Shown here piece by piece: positions 56,292 through 64,000 of a DNA stretch of 64,000 nucleotides (position 1 is its first letter; the number at the start of each line of letters is the position of its first letter). Source of the DNA: Rhizobium sp. CIAT894 (GTDB taxonomy: Bacteria; Pseudomonadota; Alphaproteobacteria; Rhizobiales; Rhizobiaceae). Where the stretch lies: contig NZ_CP020947.1 in the NCBI RefSeq assembly GCF_000172795.2, forward strand, positions 2,421,001-2,485,000, given 5' to 3'. Made by a program: the position numbers and the translations under genes. Below the pieces are notes generated by a model. It was given only the letters and a program-made list of their open reading frames with translations, made no database searches and had not been told where the DNA came from.

Positions 56292-57074
56292 ATGAAACGC
56301 TTTGAGCAAAAGACCGTCGTCATTACCGGGGGCAGCCGCGGCATCGGCGCCGCGATCGCCAGGCGCTTTGCGCGCGAAGGCGCCAATCTCGTCGTCTCGG
56401 CCAATGAAGATCTGGTCCACAGGGTTGCCGAACAGATCCGCATCGAAGGCGGCAAGGCGATCTCCTTCATCGGCGACGTCACCGACAAGGCAAGCGTCAC
56501 CGCACTCTACGATGCCGCTGAAAAGGAATTCGGCACGGTCGACGTCTCGATCCAGAATGCCGGCGTCATCACCATCGCCCGCGTCGAGGACCTGACCGAA
56601 AACGAGTGGGACAAGGTCATATCAGTCAACACCAAGGGCGTCTTCCTCTGCGCCCAGGAGGCCATTGCAAGAATGCGCAAGCACAAGCGCGGCGGCCGCA
56701 TCATCAACACCGCCTCCGGCCAGGCCCGCGACGGCTTCATCTTCACGCCGCATTATGCCGCCTCGAAAATGGGCGTCGTCGGCATCACCCAGAGCCTGGC
56801 GAAAGAAGTCGCGACCGAAAACATCACCGTCAACGCCTTCTGCCCCGGCATCATCGAGACCGACATGTGGGCTTATAACGACCAGGCCTGGGGCAAACTC
56901 CTCGGCAATTACGGTCCGGGCGAACTGATGAAGGAGTGGGTCGAAGGGATCCCGATGAAACGCGCCGGCTCCGGCGAGGACGTCGCCGGCCTGGTCACCT
57001 TCCTCGCCAGCGATGACGCCGCCTATATCACCGGCCAGACGATCAATGTCGATGGTGGGTTGATCATGTCTTAG
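56292..57074 (+). CDS. Short-chain dehydrogenase/reductase, second of the sugar operon
   Basis: 260 aa classical SDR. ITGGSRGIGAAIARRFAREG (cofactor), QNAGVI, the Ser in IINTASGQ, HYAASKMG with catalytic Tyr/Lys, and NAFCPGIIETDMW. It has the style of sorbitol, galactitol or meso-2,3-butanediol dehydrogenases. ATG at 56292 follows GGGAAGGAAAAAGC. It ends the rightward operon; RIME-like repeats follow. With the first SDR it suggests two redox steps or two related polyols. Confidence 0.92.
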   Translation: MKRFEQKTVVITGGSRGIGAAIARRFAREGANLVVSANEDLVHRVAEQIRIEGGKAISFIGDVTDKASVTALYDAAEKEFGTVDVSIQNAGVITIARVEDLTENEWDKVISVNTKGVFLCAQEAIARMRKHKRGGRIINTASGQARDGFIFTPHYAASKMGVVGITQSLAKEVATENITVNAFCPGIIETDMWAYNDQAWGKLLGNYGPGELMKEWVEGIPMKRAGSGEDVAGLVTFLASDDAAYITGQTINVDGGLIMS

Positions 57075-57160
57075 GTGGGGTGGCGGCTTTTTGGGGAGAG
57101 GATGCAAGCGTGCCTTTCGCTTGCCGCTCAAGGCGTGCGTCGCTGACGCTCCTCACCCCC

Positions 57161-57330
57161 CTCATCTGCCCTGACGGGCATCTTCTCCCCGCTGGGGAGA
57201 AGGGGGAGCGAGCTGCACGGTGGCCACACCTATCGCAACGTCTCAAATGGAGCGAGGCGCCGCCGCGATTCCGCTTCTCCCCAGCGGGGAGAAGATGCCG
57301 GCAGGCAGATGAGGGGGCCGCACGGCACAT
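57161..57330. repeat. RIME-like palindromic repeat
   Basis: CTCATCTGCCCTGACGGGCA... at 57161-57202 faces its near-complement at 57274-57312, with inner CTTCTCCCCGCTGGGGAGAA hairpins and a GGCCGCACGGCAC end block identical to 35725-35740. It fills the 292-bp space between the two convergent SDR genes. Confidence 0.75.
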
Positions 57331-57366
57331 CTTTCATTGCCTGGGCAAAATGCCCCTTCACCAACC

Positions 57367-58134
57367 CTACGTCCGACTGATCGAAACCCCGCCATCCGCC
57401 AGCATCGCCGTCCCCGTCACAAAGCTCGCCATATCCGACGCCAGGAACAACGCTGCATTGGCGATCTCCTCCGGCTGGGCCATGCGCTTCAGCGCATGCA
57501 GCCCCTCGACGAAGGCAAGCAGTTCCGGTGTCGCATCCGGCGCATTGGTGATCGCAGCCGGCGTATCGGTGCCTCCGGGAAGCAGGGCGTTGACACGGAT
57601 ATTCTGCCGCCCGAGTTCGGCCGCGAGCACCTGCACGAAGCCGATCAGCCCCGCCTTGCTTGCTGCATAGGCAGCCATCCCGGGCATGCCGGCGGTGTGG
57701 CCGACGAAGGTCGAGGTGAAGATCAGCGACCCGCCGCCTTTTCCCATCGCTGCCGACTGGTACTTGGCGCCGAGGAAGGAGGCGGTCAGATTGGTCTCGA
57801 TCGTCTCGCGCCAGCCCTCCAGCGACAATCCGGCGGCCGGCCCCATCTCACCAAGGACGCCGGCATTGTTGAAGGCGATGTCGAGCCTGCCGAAACGCGA
57901 AACCGCCGTCTCGACGAGCCCTGCCTGCAGCGCCTCATCCCTGACATCGCCGGCAACGGCGATGGCCTCTCCGCCCTTCGCCTCGATTTCGGCGACGACG
58001 GCGTCAAGCGCCTCCTGCCGCCGGCCGTTGATCACCAGCTTCGCGCCTTCCCGTGCAAAAACCTTCGCAGCTGCGCGGCCGATGCCCGAGCTTGCGCCGG
58101 TGACGATCGCGACCTTGTCGTTCAGAAGTGTCAT
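57367..58134 (-). CDS. Short-chain dehydrogenase/reductase
   Basis: 255 aa classical SDR: VTGASSGIGRAAAKVFAREG, NNAGVLG, a Ser-containing LIFTSTFVGH, YAASKAGL with Tyr/Lys, and LPGGTDTPA. The Arg pair after strand 2 (INGRRQ) favours NADP(H). It is a single gene on the opposite strand to the sugar operon and separated by repeats, so it is probably unrelated to it. Substrate unknown. Confidence 0.9.
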   Translation of the reverse strand: MTLLNDKVAIVTGASSGIGRAAAKVFAREGAKLVINGRRQEALDAVVAEIEAKGGEAIAVAGDVRDEALQAGLVETAVSRFGRLDIAFNNAGVLGEMGPAAGLSLEGWRETIETNLTASFLGAKYQSAAMGKGGGSLIFTSTFVGHTAGMPGMAAYAASKAGLIGFVQVLAAELGRQNIRVNALLPGGTDTPAAITNAPDATPELLAFVEGLHALKRMAQPEEIANAALFLASDMASFVTGTAMLADGGVSISRT

Positions 58135-58452
58135 GTCCGTTTCTCCTCAGTTGTTGAGGCATCCCAAATCTCAGACATCTGACGATGCAGCCACCCGTTT
58201 CCCGCGCGCAAAAACAAAAGGCCCGATGGCAGATCGTCTCGGACAGACCAGTTTCGTTGGGCTGGCCGCATACGAAATGCCGGATTCACCAGACAAAACG
58301 GTCATTTGCCGTTGTTTTCACACGAGCACCTGCCGTTGCGTCAGCACCATTGTGCGCTGCATCGTCGATTTATCCCGGGTGTGACATTCATCCGATTCCC
58401 TTCATGTATCTTCCCGACTAAGAAGGGGCGCACAGGTAAAGGGAATCTCTTC
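58135..58452. other. Intergenic region before the DMT transporter
   Basis: 318 bp. I see no repeat, RNA gene or convincing ORF. AAGGGAATCTCTTC before 58453 is the likely ribosome-binding site. Confidence 0.5.
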
Positions 58453-59361
58453 ATGCCGCGGTCACGCAATACTGAGGGCGCCATCTATATGAGCATGGCG
58501 ATGGCCGGCTTTTCCTCCAGCGATGCCCTCTCCAAATCGGTGGTCGCCTATATGAACGCCGGCGAGATCATGTTCCTGCGCGGCCTTTTCACCAGCCTGC
58601 TCGTCTATCTGATCGCCTGGAAAATGGGCGCGCTGCGCTCCTGGCGTGTCATGCTGAAGCCGATGATCATTCTTCGTATCGTCTGCGAGATAATCTCCGC
58701 CGTCACCTACATCACCGCGCTCGGCATGATGCCGATCGCCAATGCCTCGGCGATCCTGCAATCGCTGCCGCTGGTCGTCACTTTCGGCGCCGCGCTGTTC
58801 TTCCGCGAGCCTGTCGGCTGGCGGCGCTGGTCGGCGATCCTGGTCGGTCTTGTCGGCGTCATGATCATCATCCGCCCCGGCCCGGAAGGATTCACGGCCG
58901 CTGCCCTGCTCTGCGTCGGCGCGGTGCTGACGACGGCCGGCCGCGATCTCGCCACCCGGTCAATCGACCCGGAGATTCCCTCGCTGATGATCACCGTCAT
59001 CACCGCCATCTCCATCTCCTTCTTCGGCGCGCTTCTCATCCCCGTGCTCGGTGGCTGGCACCCGGTCAGCGCGACCTCGCTCGGGCATCTCCTGCTCGCC
59101 TCGGTTCTGGTGCTCGTCGGCTACCAGTCGGTCATTCTCGCCATGCGCACCGGCGAAATCTCCTTCGTCGCGCCGTTCCGCTATACCAGCCTGATCTTCT
59201 CCTCGCTGCTCGGCTTTTTCTTCTTCGCCGAAGTGCCCGACAGCTGGACGCTCATCGGCGCCGCAATCGTCATCGCTTCCGGCCTCTATACGTTCTATCG
59301 TGAAGCCAAGCGTCACGTGGCGCCGATCGCGCAGGAATCGGCGCCGCGCTCACCGGTTTGA
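58453..59361 (+). CDS. DMT (EamA) family transporter
   Basis: 302 aa with ten predicted transmembrane helices in two EamA repeats. The first ends GMMPIANASAILQSLPLVVTFGAALFFREPVGWRRW (read as two helices), and the second RTGEISFVAPFRYTSLIFSSLLGFFFFAEVPDSWTLIG, the two copies of the family pattern. Probably a metabolite or amine exporter of unknown substrate. Start ATG 58453; the frame is open to 58306, but the leader is His/Cys-rich and unlikely. mobA begins six bases after its stop. Confidence 0.88.
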   Translation: MPRSRNTEGAIYMSMAMAGFSSSDALSKSVVAYMNAGEIMFLRGLFTSLLVYLIAWKMGALRSWRVMLKPMIILRIVCEIISAVTYITALGMMPIANASAILQSLPLVVTFGAALFFREPVGWRRWSAILVGLVGVMIIIRPGPEGFTAAALLCVGAVLTTAGRDLATRSIDPEIPSLMITVITAISISFFGALLIPVLGGWHPVSATSLGHLLLASVLVLVGYQSVILAMRTGEISFVAPFRYTSLIFSSLLGFFFFAEVPDSWTLIGAAIVIASGLYTFYREAKRHVAPIAQESAPRSPV

Positions 59362-59367
59362 GGCAGG

Positions 59368-60000
59368 ATGATGACTGAATTCTCGCTCGACAGATCCGAT
59401 ATAGCAGGCGTCGTGCTGGCCGGCGGCCGCTCGCAGCGCATGGGCCACGACAAGGCGGGCGCAATGCTCGGGACCGAAAGCCTGCTCCGTCATGTGCTGA
59501 CCCGCCTTTCGCAGCAGGTCGTCCCCGTCGCCGTCAACGCCGATACCGCCGCCGAGAATGTACCTCTCGTCCCAGACCGGTTTCCCGGCAAGGCCGGGCC
59601 GTTGGCCGGCATCCATGCGGCCATGCGCTATGCCGCCGGCCTTCCCGCGATCACCCATGTCGTCACCGTCTCCGTGGATTGCCCGTTCTTCCCGACCGAT
59701 CTCGTCGCCCGGCTGGCGGCATCGGTCGAACGCCCGTCGCAGATCGCCATTGCCGCTTCCGAGGGCCGCAGCCATCCCGTCTTCGGGCTCTGGCCGGTGA
59801 CGCTCGCAACCGATCTCGAAACCTGGATCGCCACCGACGAAAAGCGCCGCGTGCGCGACTTCCTGTTGCGGCATGACGTAACGGAAGTGGCGTTTCCGCT
59901 GCATCCGACCCGTGCCAGCCTGCTCGATCCCTTCTTCAACATCAACACGCCTGATGACCTGATCGAGGCGGAACGCTGGCTGGAGGCCCTTCGCGCATGA
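59368..60000 (+). CDS. mobA: Molybdenum cofactor guanylyltransferase MobA
   Basis: 210 aa. It adds GMP to molybdopterin to form the bis-MGD cofactor of enzymes such as nitrate reductase and formate dehydrogenase. Motifs: VVLAGGRSQRMGHDKAG (GTP-binding), DRFPGKAGPLAGIHAAM and VSVDCPFFPTDL (metal Asp). ATG 59368 (or 59371) follows GAGGCAGG. It overlaps mobB by four bases (ATGA). Confidence 0.95.
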   Translation: MMTEFSLDRSDIAGVVLAGGRSQRMGHDKAGAMLGTESLLRHVLTRLSQQVVPVAVNADTAAENVPLVPDRFPGKAGPLAGIHAAMRYAAGLPAITHVVTVSVDCPFFPTDLVARLAASVERPSQIAIAASEGRSHPVFGLWPVTLATDLETWIATDEKRRVRDFLLRHDVTEVAFPLHPTRASLLDPFFNINTPDDLIEAERWLEALRA

Positions 60001-60515
60001 ATGCACCCAAAATCTTCGGCATCGCCGGCTGGAAGAACTCGGGCAAGACAGGTCTCGCCGTCCGGCTCGTAACGGAGTTCACCCGCCGCGGCTACAGGAT
60101 CTCGACGATCAAGCACGCCCATCATGATTTCGACATCGACAAGGTGGGCGCCGACAGCTACCGCCACCGCGAGGCCGGCGCCCATGAGGTCACCATCGTC
60201 TCCGGCACCCGCTACGCCATCATGCACGAACTGCGCGGTGCGCCCGAACCTGCATTCGAGGAAATCCTCGCCCGTCTCGCCCCCTGCGATCTCGTCCTGA
60301 TCGAAGGCTACAAGCGCGAACCGATCCCGAAGATCGAGGCCCGCCGCCTGGAGGCCGCCAATCGCCAACCGCTGGCGACGAGCGATCCCCATATCTGCGC
60401 CATCGCCGCCGATCATGCCGTCGCGGACACGGCCCTGCCCGTCTTCGATCTAGATGACACAGGCGCCATCGCCGATTTCATCGCAACGATCGTCGGCCTT
60501 GAACAACGGCCCTGA
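59997..60515 (+). CDS. mobB: Molybdopterin-guanine dinucleotide adaptor MobB
   Basis: 172 aa GTP-binding protein that helps MobA. Walker A is GIAGWKNSGKTGLAVRL. The His/Asp run ISTIKHAHHDFDIDKVGADSYRHREAGA is typical of the family, as is LVLIEGYKREPIPKIE. ATG overlaps the mobA stop. Its last 66 bases are antisense to the end of the histidine kinase gene. Confidence 0.94.
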   Translation: MNAPKIFGIAGWKNSGKTGLAVRLVTEFTRRGYRISTIKHAHHDFDIDKVGADSYRHREAGAHEVTIVSGTRYAIMHELRGAPEPAFEEILARLAPCDLVLIEGYKREPIPKIEARRLEAANRQPLATSDPHICAIAADHAVADTALPVFDLDDTGAIADFIATIVGLEQRP

Positions 60516-62657
60516 ACCACGCGCGCGGCCCGATCCGAGCACTGGAGCCGTCTCGCCGGCCACCGCCCTGGCGATTTCCTTGGCGAGCTGCGCCTGGTTA
60601 TAGGGTTTTCCCAATCTCGGAAGATCGATGTCGGTGCCGGCGGGAAGATCGGCATAACCTGTCGCCAGCACGATCGGCAGCGCCGGATGAATGTCCCGCG
60701 CCGCCGCGGCGAGCTGTGCGCCGGTCATGCCGGGCATCGAATAATCGGTAATGACAAGGTCGAAATGCTGACCGCTCCTGATCAGCTCCAGCGCCTGCAA
60801 ACCGGAATTTGCCTCGACGACCACATGGCCGAGATCTTCCAGCATGTCGACCGAACTCATGGCGATCAGGGCATCGTCATCGACCAGCAGGATCTTCAGC
60901 CCGGAAGCCGATAGCGGGACGGACAACTCCGTCTCGGCCGGCCGCTCGGGGCGCCGTTCGGTCGCCGGGAGCCACAATTCGGCGGTCGTTCCCACCCCGA
61001 GCTCGCTTGTCAGAACAAGCGCGCCATTGAGCTGAACGGCAAGTCCGTGAATCATCGATAAGCCAAGACCCGTGCCCTTTCCGACTTCCTTGGTCGAGAA
61101 AAACGGATCGACGGCCTTCTTCAACGTCTCCGCGTCCATGCCGGTGCCGCTGTCGGCCACCGCCAGCACGAGATAGCTCCCCTCGCCGAGATCGCCGTCA
61201 TTGCCGACAACCCGCTCCTCACGCAGCGATATGGAGAGCCTGCCCCCATCCGGCATCGCATCGCGGGCATTGACGGCAAGGTTGAGCAGCGCCAATTCGA
61301 GCTGGTTCGCATCGACCAGCGCCGGCGGCAATCTTGCCGGCAGGGTGGGTTCGATGCTGACCGAAGTGCCGACCGAGCGCCGCAGCAGGTCGTTCATGCC
61401 GGAAACCAGCTCGGCCAGGTCGACGGGCCTGACCTGCAGATCCTGCTGTCTGGCAAAAGCCAGGAGCCGCTGCGTCAACGCTGCCCCGCGGCGCGCGCCC
61501 TGAAGCGCTCCCTCGACGAGACGCGTCGCCTTGGCATCTCCGGACAGGTGTTTGCCGAGCAGCTCCAGATTTCCGAGAACGACCATCAGCAGATTGTTGA
61601 AGTCATGGGCGACGCCGCCCGTGAGTTGACCGATCGCCTCCATTTTCTGGGATTGGCGAAGCTGCTCTTCGGCTCTTTCACGCTGGGCGACCTCTTCAAG
61701 CAGGGTCTGGTGGGCGGCATTGACCTCCCTGGTCCGCTCCCTGACACGCTCTTCGAGGGTTTCATTGAGCCGTCTCAGATTTTCCTCGATGGTCTTGCGG
61801 GCAGTGGTATCGGAGCAGACGCCGACGAGTTTCCTGGCGGAACCGTATCTGTCGGCATAAAGCTGGGCATGAACCTCGGTCCAATGCAGCGATCCATCCG
61901 GCCAGATCGTCCTGTGCTCCAGCGAATAGTCGCGGCCGGTATCGATTGTCTGGCGCAGGCGCGCCAGCACAAAGTCGCGATCGTCGGGATGGATGCTTGC
62001 GATCAGATCGTCACGCGTCACCTCATCATCCGGCCCTCGGCCGAACACTGCCTTACAGGTCGCCGAAGCCGACAAGGCCATCGAGGACAGCTCCAGCTCC
62101 CACGCCCCGAGACGACCGGCGGCGAGTGCGGTCTGCAGCCGCCGCTCTCCCTCTCCCAAAGCCTCCAGCCGGGCGCGCGCTTCATACTGGCGCAGGCGCC
62201 CCTTCAGTGCGGTCCGCGCAACGCTGATGAAGGACGTGGCATGGAACGGCCTCTCCAGAAAAGTCACGTTGCCGAGGAGCTCGGATAGCCTGGCAGCGGC
62301 AGGATTCCGGTCAGGTCCGCCGCCACGCTGGGTGAGGACGATGAACGGCAGATCGGACCAGCTTGGTTGAGCGGCAACCCAGGCAGCAATCGGTGTCAGG
62401 TCACACCCGCGGACGGCCTCTTCCGTCAAAATGCCAACCGCGACTTCGTCGTCGAGTGATGATGCGAAGAGAGTGAGGTCGGCAACAGCTATCGAGGCTA
62501 GTCCGGCCTCATCGGTCAACGATGCCGCGACCTGGGCGTCGCGTCCGGCCGGTGCATAGATCAGCGCCTTCGGGTCGTGGAGATTAGGAATTGCCGCCGT
62601 CCTCGCTGTCAGTTGGCAAAAGCGGAGCGGTCCCTGCGACGAACTCCGGAACACCAC
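60450..62657 (-). CDS. Hybrid histidine kinase with N-terminal pseudo-receiver, PAS and C-terminal receiver
   Basis: Up to 735 aa from GTG 62657. Residues about 25-165 look like a receiver-type domain without a normal phospho-Asp site. A PAS domain is about 175-290, a coiled coil about 290-335, HisKA with SQKMEAIGQLTGGVAHDFNNLLM (His near 355), HATPase with NLAVNARDAMPDGG and GTGLGLSMIHGL, and a receiver about 585-705 with ITDYSMPG as the acceptor Asp. There is no transmembrane segment. The start is unclear: no ATG is near; GTG 62657 overlaps the KaiC gene by 74 bases, and an ATT near 62591 after GAGGA is a rare alternative. The pairing with the upstream KaiC-like gene suggests a joint role. 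Confidence 0.88.
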   Translation of the reverse strand: MVFRSSSQGPLRFCQLTARTAAIPNLHDPKALIYAPAGRDAQVAASLTDEAGLASIAVADLTLFASSLDDEVAVGILTEEAVRGCDLTPIAAWVAAQPSWSDLPFIVLTQRGGGPDRNPAAARLSELLGNVTFLERPFHATSFISVARTALKGRLRQYEARARLEALGEGERRLQTALAAGRLGAWELELSSMALSASATCKAVFGRGPDDEVTRDDLIASIHPDDRDFVLARLRQTIDTGRDYSLEHRTIWPDGSLHWTEVHAQLYADRYGSARKLVGVCSDTTARKTIEENLRRLNETLEERVRERTREVNAAHQTLLEEVAQRERAEEQLRQSQKMEAIGQLTGGVAHDFNNLLMVVLGNLELLGKHLSGDAKATRLVEGALQGARRGAALTQRLLAFARQQDLQVRPVDLAELVSGMNDLLRRSVGTSVSIEPTLPARLPPALVDANQLELALLNLAVNARDAMPDGGRLSISLREERVVGNDGDLGEGSYLVLAVADSGTGMDAETLKKAVDPFFSTKEVGKGTGLGLSMIHGLAVQLNGALVLTSELGVGTTAELWLPATERRPERPAETELSVPLSASGLKILLVDDDALIAMSSVDMLEDLGHVVVEANSGLQALELIRSGQHFDLVITDYSMPGMTGAQLAAAARDIHPALPIVLATGYADLPAGTDIDLPRLGKPYNQAQLAKEIARAVAGETAPVLGSGRARGSGPLFKADDRCDEIGDGACVI

Positions 62658-64000
62658 GAAGCACTCCCTGGAAACCGACGATGGGATCTCCGAATGTCAG
62701 GCCGCCAGCATCGATCCGATATTCCCGGATGTTGTCCTCGTGGTGGCCGGTCCTTTTCTTGATGATGGAGACCGCCCGCCGCACGCGTCCTACCGCCTCG
62801 AAATATCGCAGCAGGATGACGGTGTCGGCGAGATAGGTCACATCAACAGGCGCCTTCATGTCGCCGACCAGTCCATGCTGGGCAACGGTGAGGAAGGTGT
62901 TGGCGCCTTGCCTGTTCAGATATTGCAGCAGCTCGTGCATATGCAATATCAGCGAATTCTCATCCGGCATTGAGGCCTGGTAGCCGTTGATGCTGTCGAT
63001 GACGACAGTCTTCGCCCCCGATCTGTCGACGGAAGCACAGACCCGATGGGCGAATTCACCCGGTGACAGTTCCGCGGCATCGAGCTGCTCGATATGCAGC
63101 AGCCCCTCATCCCTCAGGGCCTCAAGATCCATGCCGAGCGCTTTCAGGCGCGTGAACAGCAAGCCAAGCTCCTCGTCAAAAATGAAGGCAGCCGCCCGTT
63201 CGCCGCGTGCGATGGCCGCCATCAGAAATTGAAACGAGAAGGTACTCTTGCCGGTACCGGCCGGCCCCAGGATCAATGTACTCGACCCTCGTTCGACCCC
63301 GCCGCCGAGAAGCAGGTCGAGCCGGGCAATACCGCTGGAAAGCTGATCGCGAGCATAATTCGACCTGTGTTCGGCGGCGACGAGGCGCGGAAACACGACG
63401 ACACCGCCGGTCTGGATGGTGAAATCGTGATAGCCGCCGCGGAAGGCCTGCCCGCGGTATTTCGTCACCCTCAGGCGTCGCCGCTCGGCGCCGTAGTTCG
63501 GCGCCAGCTCATCGAGATGAATGACCCCGTGCACTACACTGTGTACCGTTTTGTCAAGCGTGTCGGAGGTCAGATCATCGAGGAGAAGGACGGTCGCCCC
63601 TTGTCGGGCAAAATAATGTTTGAGCGCAAGAATCTGCCTGCGATAGCGCAGCGAGCTTTGCGCGAGCAGCCTTATTTCGGACAGGCTATCGAGAACCACC
63701 CGGTTCGGCTTGACCCGCTCGAAAGCTGCGAAGATTTCTTGAGTCGACTCACCGAGTTCAAGATCCGACGAATAAAGCAGGCTCTGCTGCTGGTCGGCAT
63801 CCAGCAAGCTTTCCGGAGGCACGAGCTCGAAGACTTCGATATTGCCGTCGACCACCATGCCGTGCGATGCGGCAGCGGCCCTAAGCTCGCTCTCGGTTTC
63901 CGAAAGGGTGATGTAGAGCCCCTTCTCGCCGAGCCGCGCCCCTTCGATCAGAAACTGCAATGCGATGGTCGTCTTGCCCGCTCCCGGATTTCCTTCCAGG
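62584..64000 (-). CDS. KaiC-like double RecA ATPase, 5' end cut by window
   Basis: At least 472 codons are present and the frame runs off the right edge. Two RecA/KaiC domains are seen. The first begins at the edge with Walker A GNPGAGKTT and has VVLDSLSEIRLL. The second has Walker A LGPAGTGKSTFSFQFL, EELGLLFTRLKALGMD, TVVIDSINGYQASMPDE and the C-terminal RRAVSIIKKRTGHHEDNIREYRI, where KaiC has its autophosphorylation segment. KaiB and KaiA are not in the window. It overlaps the hybrid histidine kinase gene downstream, so the two are probably one operon. In other alphaproteobacteria such pairs serve as timers or stress-signalling modules. Confidence 0.88.
   Translation of the reverse strand, partial: LEGNPGAGKTTIALQFLIEGARLGEKGLYITLSETESELRAAAASHGMVVDGNIEVFELVPPESLLDADQQQSLLYSSDLELGESTQEIFAAFERVKPNRVVLDSLSEIRLLAQSSLRYRRQILALKHYFARQGATVLLLDDLTSDTLDKTVHSVVHGVIHLDELAPNYGAERRRLRVTKYRGQAFRGGYHDFTIQTGGVVVFPRLVAAEHRSNYARDQLSSGIARLDLLLGGGVERGSSTLILGPAGTGKSTFSFQFLMAAIARGERAAAFIFDEELGLLFTRLKALGMDLEALRDEGLLHIEQLDAAELSPGEFAHRVCASVDRSGAKTVVIDSINGYQASMPDENSLILHMHELLQYLNRQGANTFLTVAQHGLVGDMKAPVDVTYLADTVILLRYFEAVGRVRRAVSIIKKRTGHHEDNIREYRIDAGGLTFGDPIVGFQGVLRGVPEFVAGTAPLLPTDSEDGGNS

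Overview
The window looks like chromosomal DNA of an alphaproteobacterium of the Rhizobium group (R. etli / R. leguminosarum type). The reasons are high GC with strongly GC-biased third positions, a malic enzyme fused to a phosphotransacetylase-like domain, bluB under a cobalamin riboswitch, an FeS class I and a class II fumarase side by side, RIME-like intergenic palindromes, and ABC/SorC polyol cassettes. The species call is inference; no rRNA or tRNA gene is present to test it. About 60 protein genes are supported.

Layout. 1-12.4 kb: a partial FAD oxidase, malic enzyme (dme), RNase H, a DUF2865 secreted protein, riboswitch-controlled bluB, an MdtD-like exporter, a chemoreceptor with a secreted Cache-like partner, and a class I DAHP synthase behind what reads as a complete ribosome-mediated attenuator (leader peptide rich in Phe/Tyr/Trp codons, pause hairpin, antiterminator, terminator). 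12.6-15.0 kb: four orphan small membrane or secreted proteins, apparently lower in GC than their flanks, likely accessory. 15-25 kb: beta-propeller protein, nadE, DUF1003, GFA protein, ABC exporter, class II DAHP synthase, TadG-like protein, gor. 25.2-25.5 kb: a MITE-like element with perfect 33-bp terminal inverted repeats. 25.6-37.4 kb: acylphosphatase, DUF2059, rpiA, gph, L,D-transpeptidase, fumC, a VCBS protein with a premature stop, fumA, and a diguanylate cyclase. 37.5-43 kb: PNPOx-like protein, hydrolase/MarR pair, pentapeptide protein, LtrA, DUF971 and moaA. 43-47 kb: methyltransferase divergent from an iron-complex ABC transporter, with an Irr-like box between. 47.2-57.1 kb: a sugar or polyol catabolic island (SorC regulator, FGGY kinase, split transketolase, RbsABC-type transporter, two SDRs) with matching palindromes at three promoters. 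57.3-60.5 kb: an SDR, a DMT transporter and mobA-mobB. 60.4-64 kb: a hybrid histidine kinase overlapping a KaiC-like double ATPase that runs off the window.

How it fits together. Most genes are core metabolism (C4-dicarboxylate and TCA steps, aromatic synthesis, NAD, molybdopterin and B12 cofactors). The regulated or accessory parts are the aromatic attenuator, the SorC island, the iron transporter and the KaiC/kinase pair. In the SorC island, uptake by the RbsABC-like system, oxidation by SDRs, phosphorylation by the FGGY kinase and cleavage by the two-part transketolase would form one pathway; the substrate cannot be read from sequence. Intergenic spaces carry at least three families of rhizobial-type palindromic repeats.
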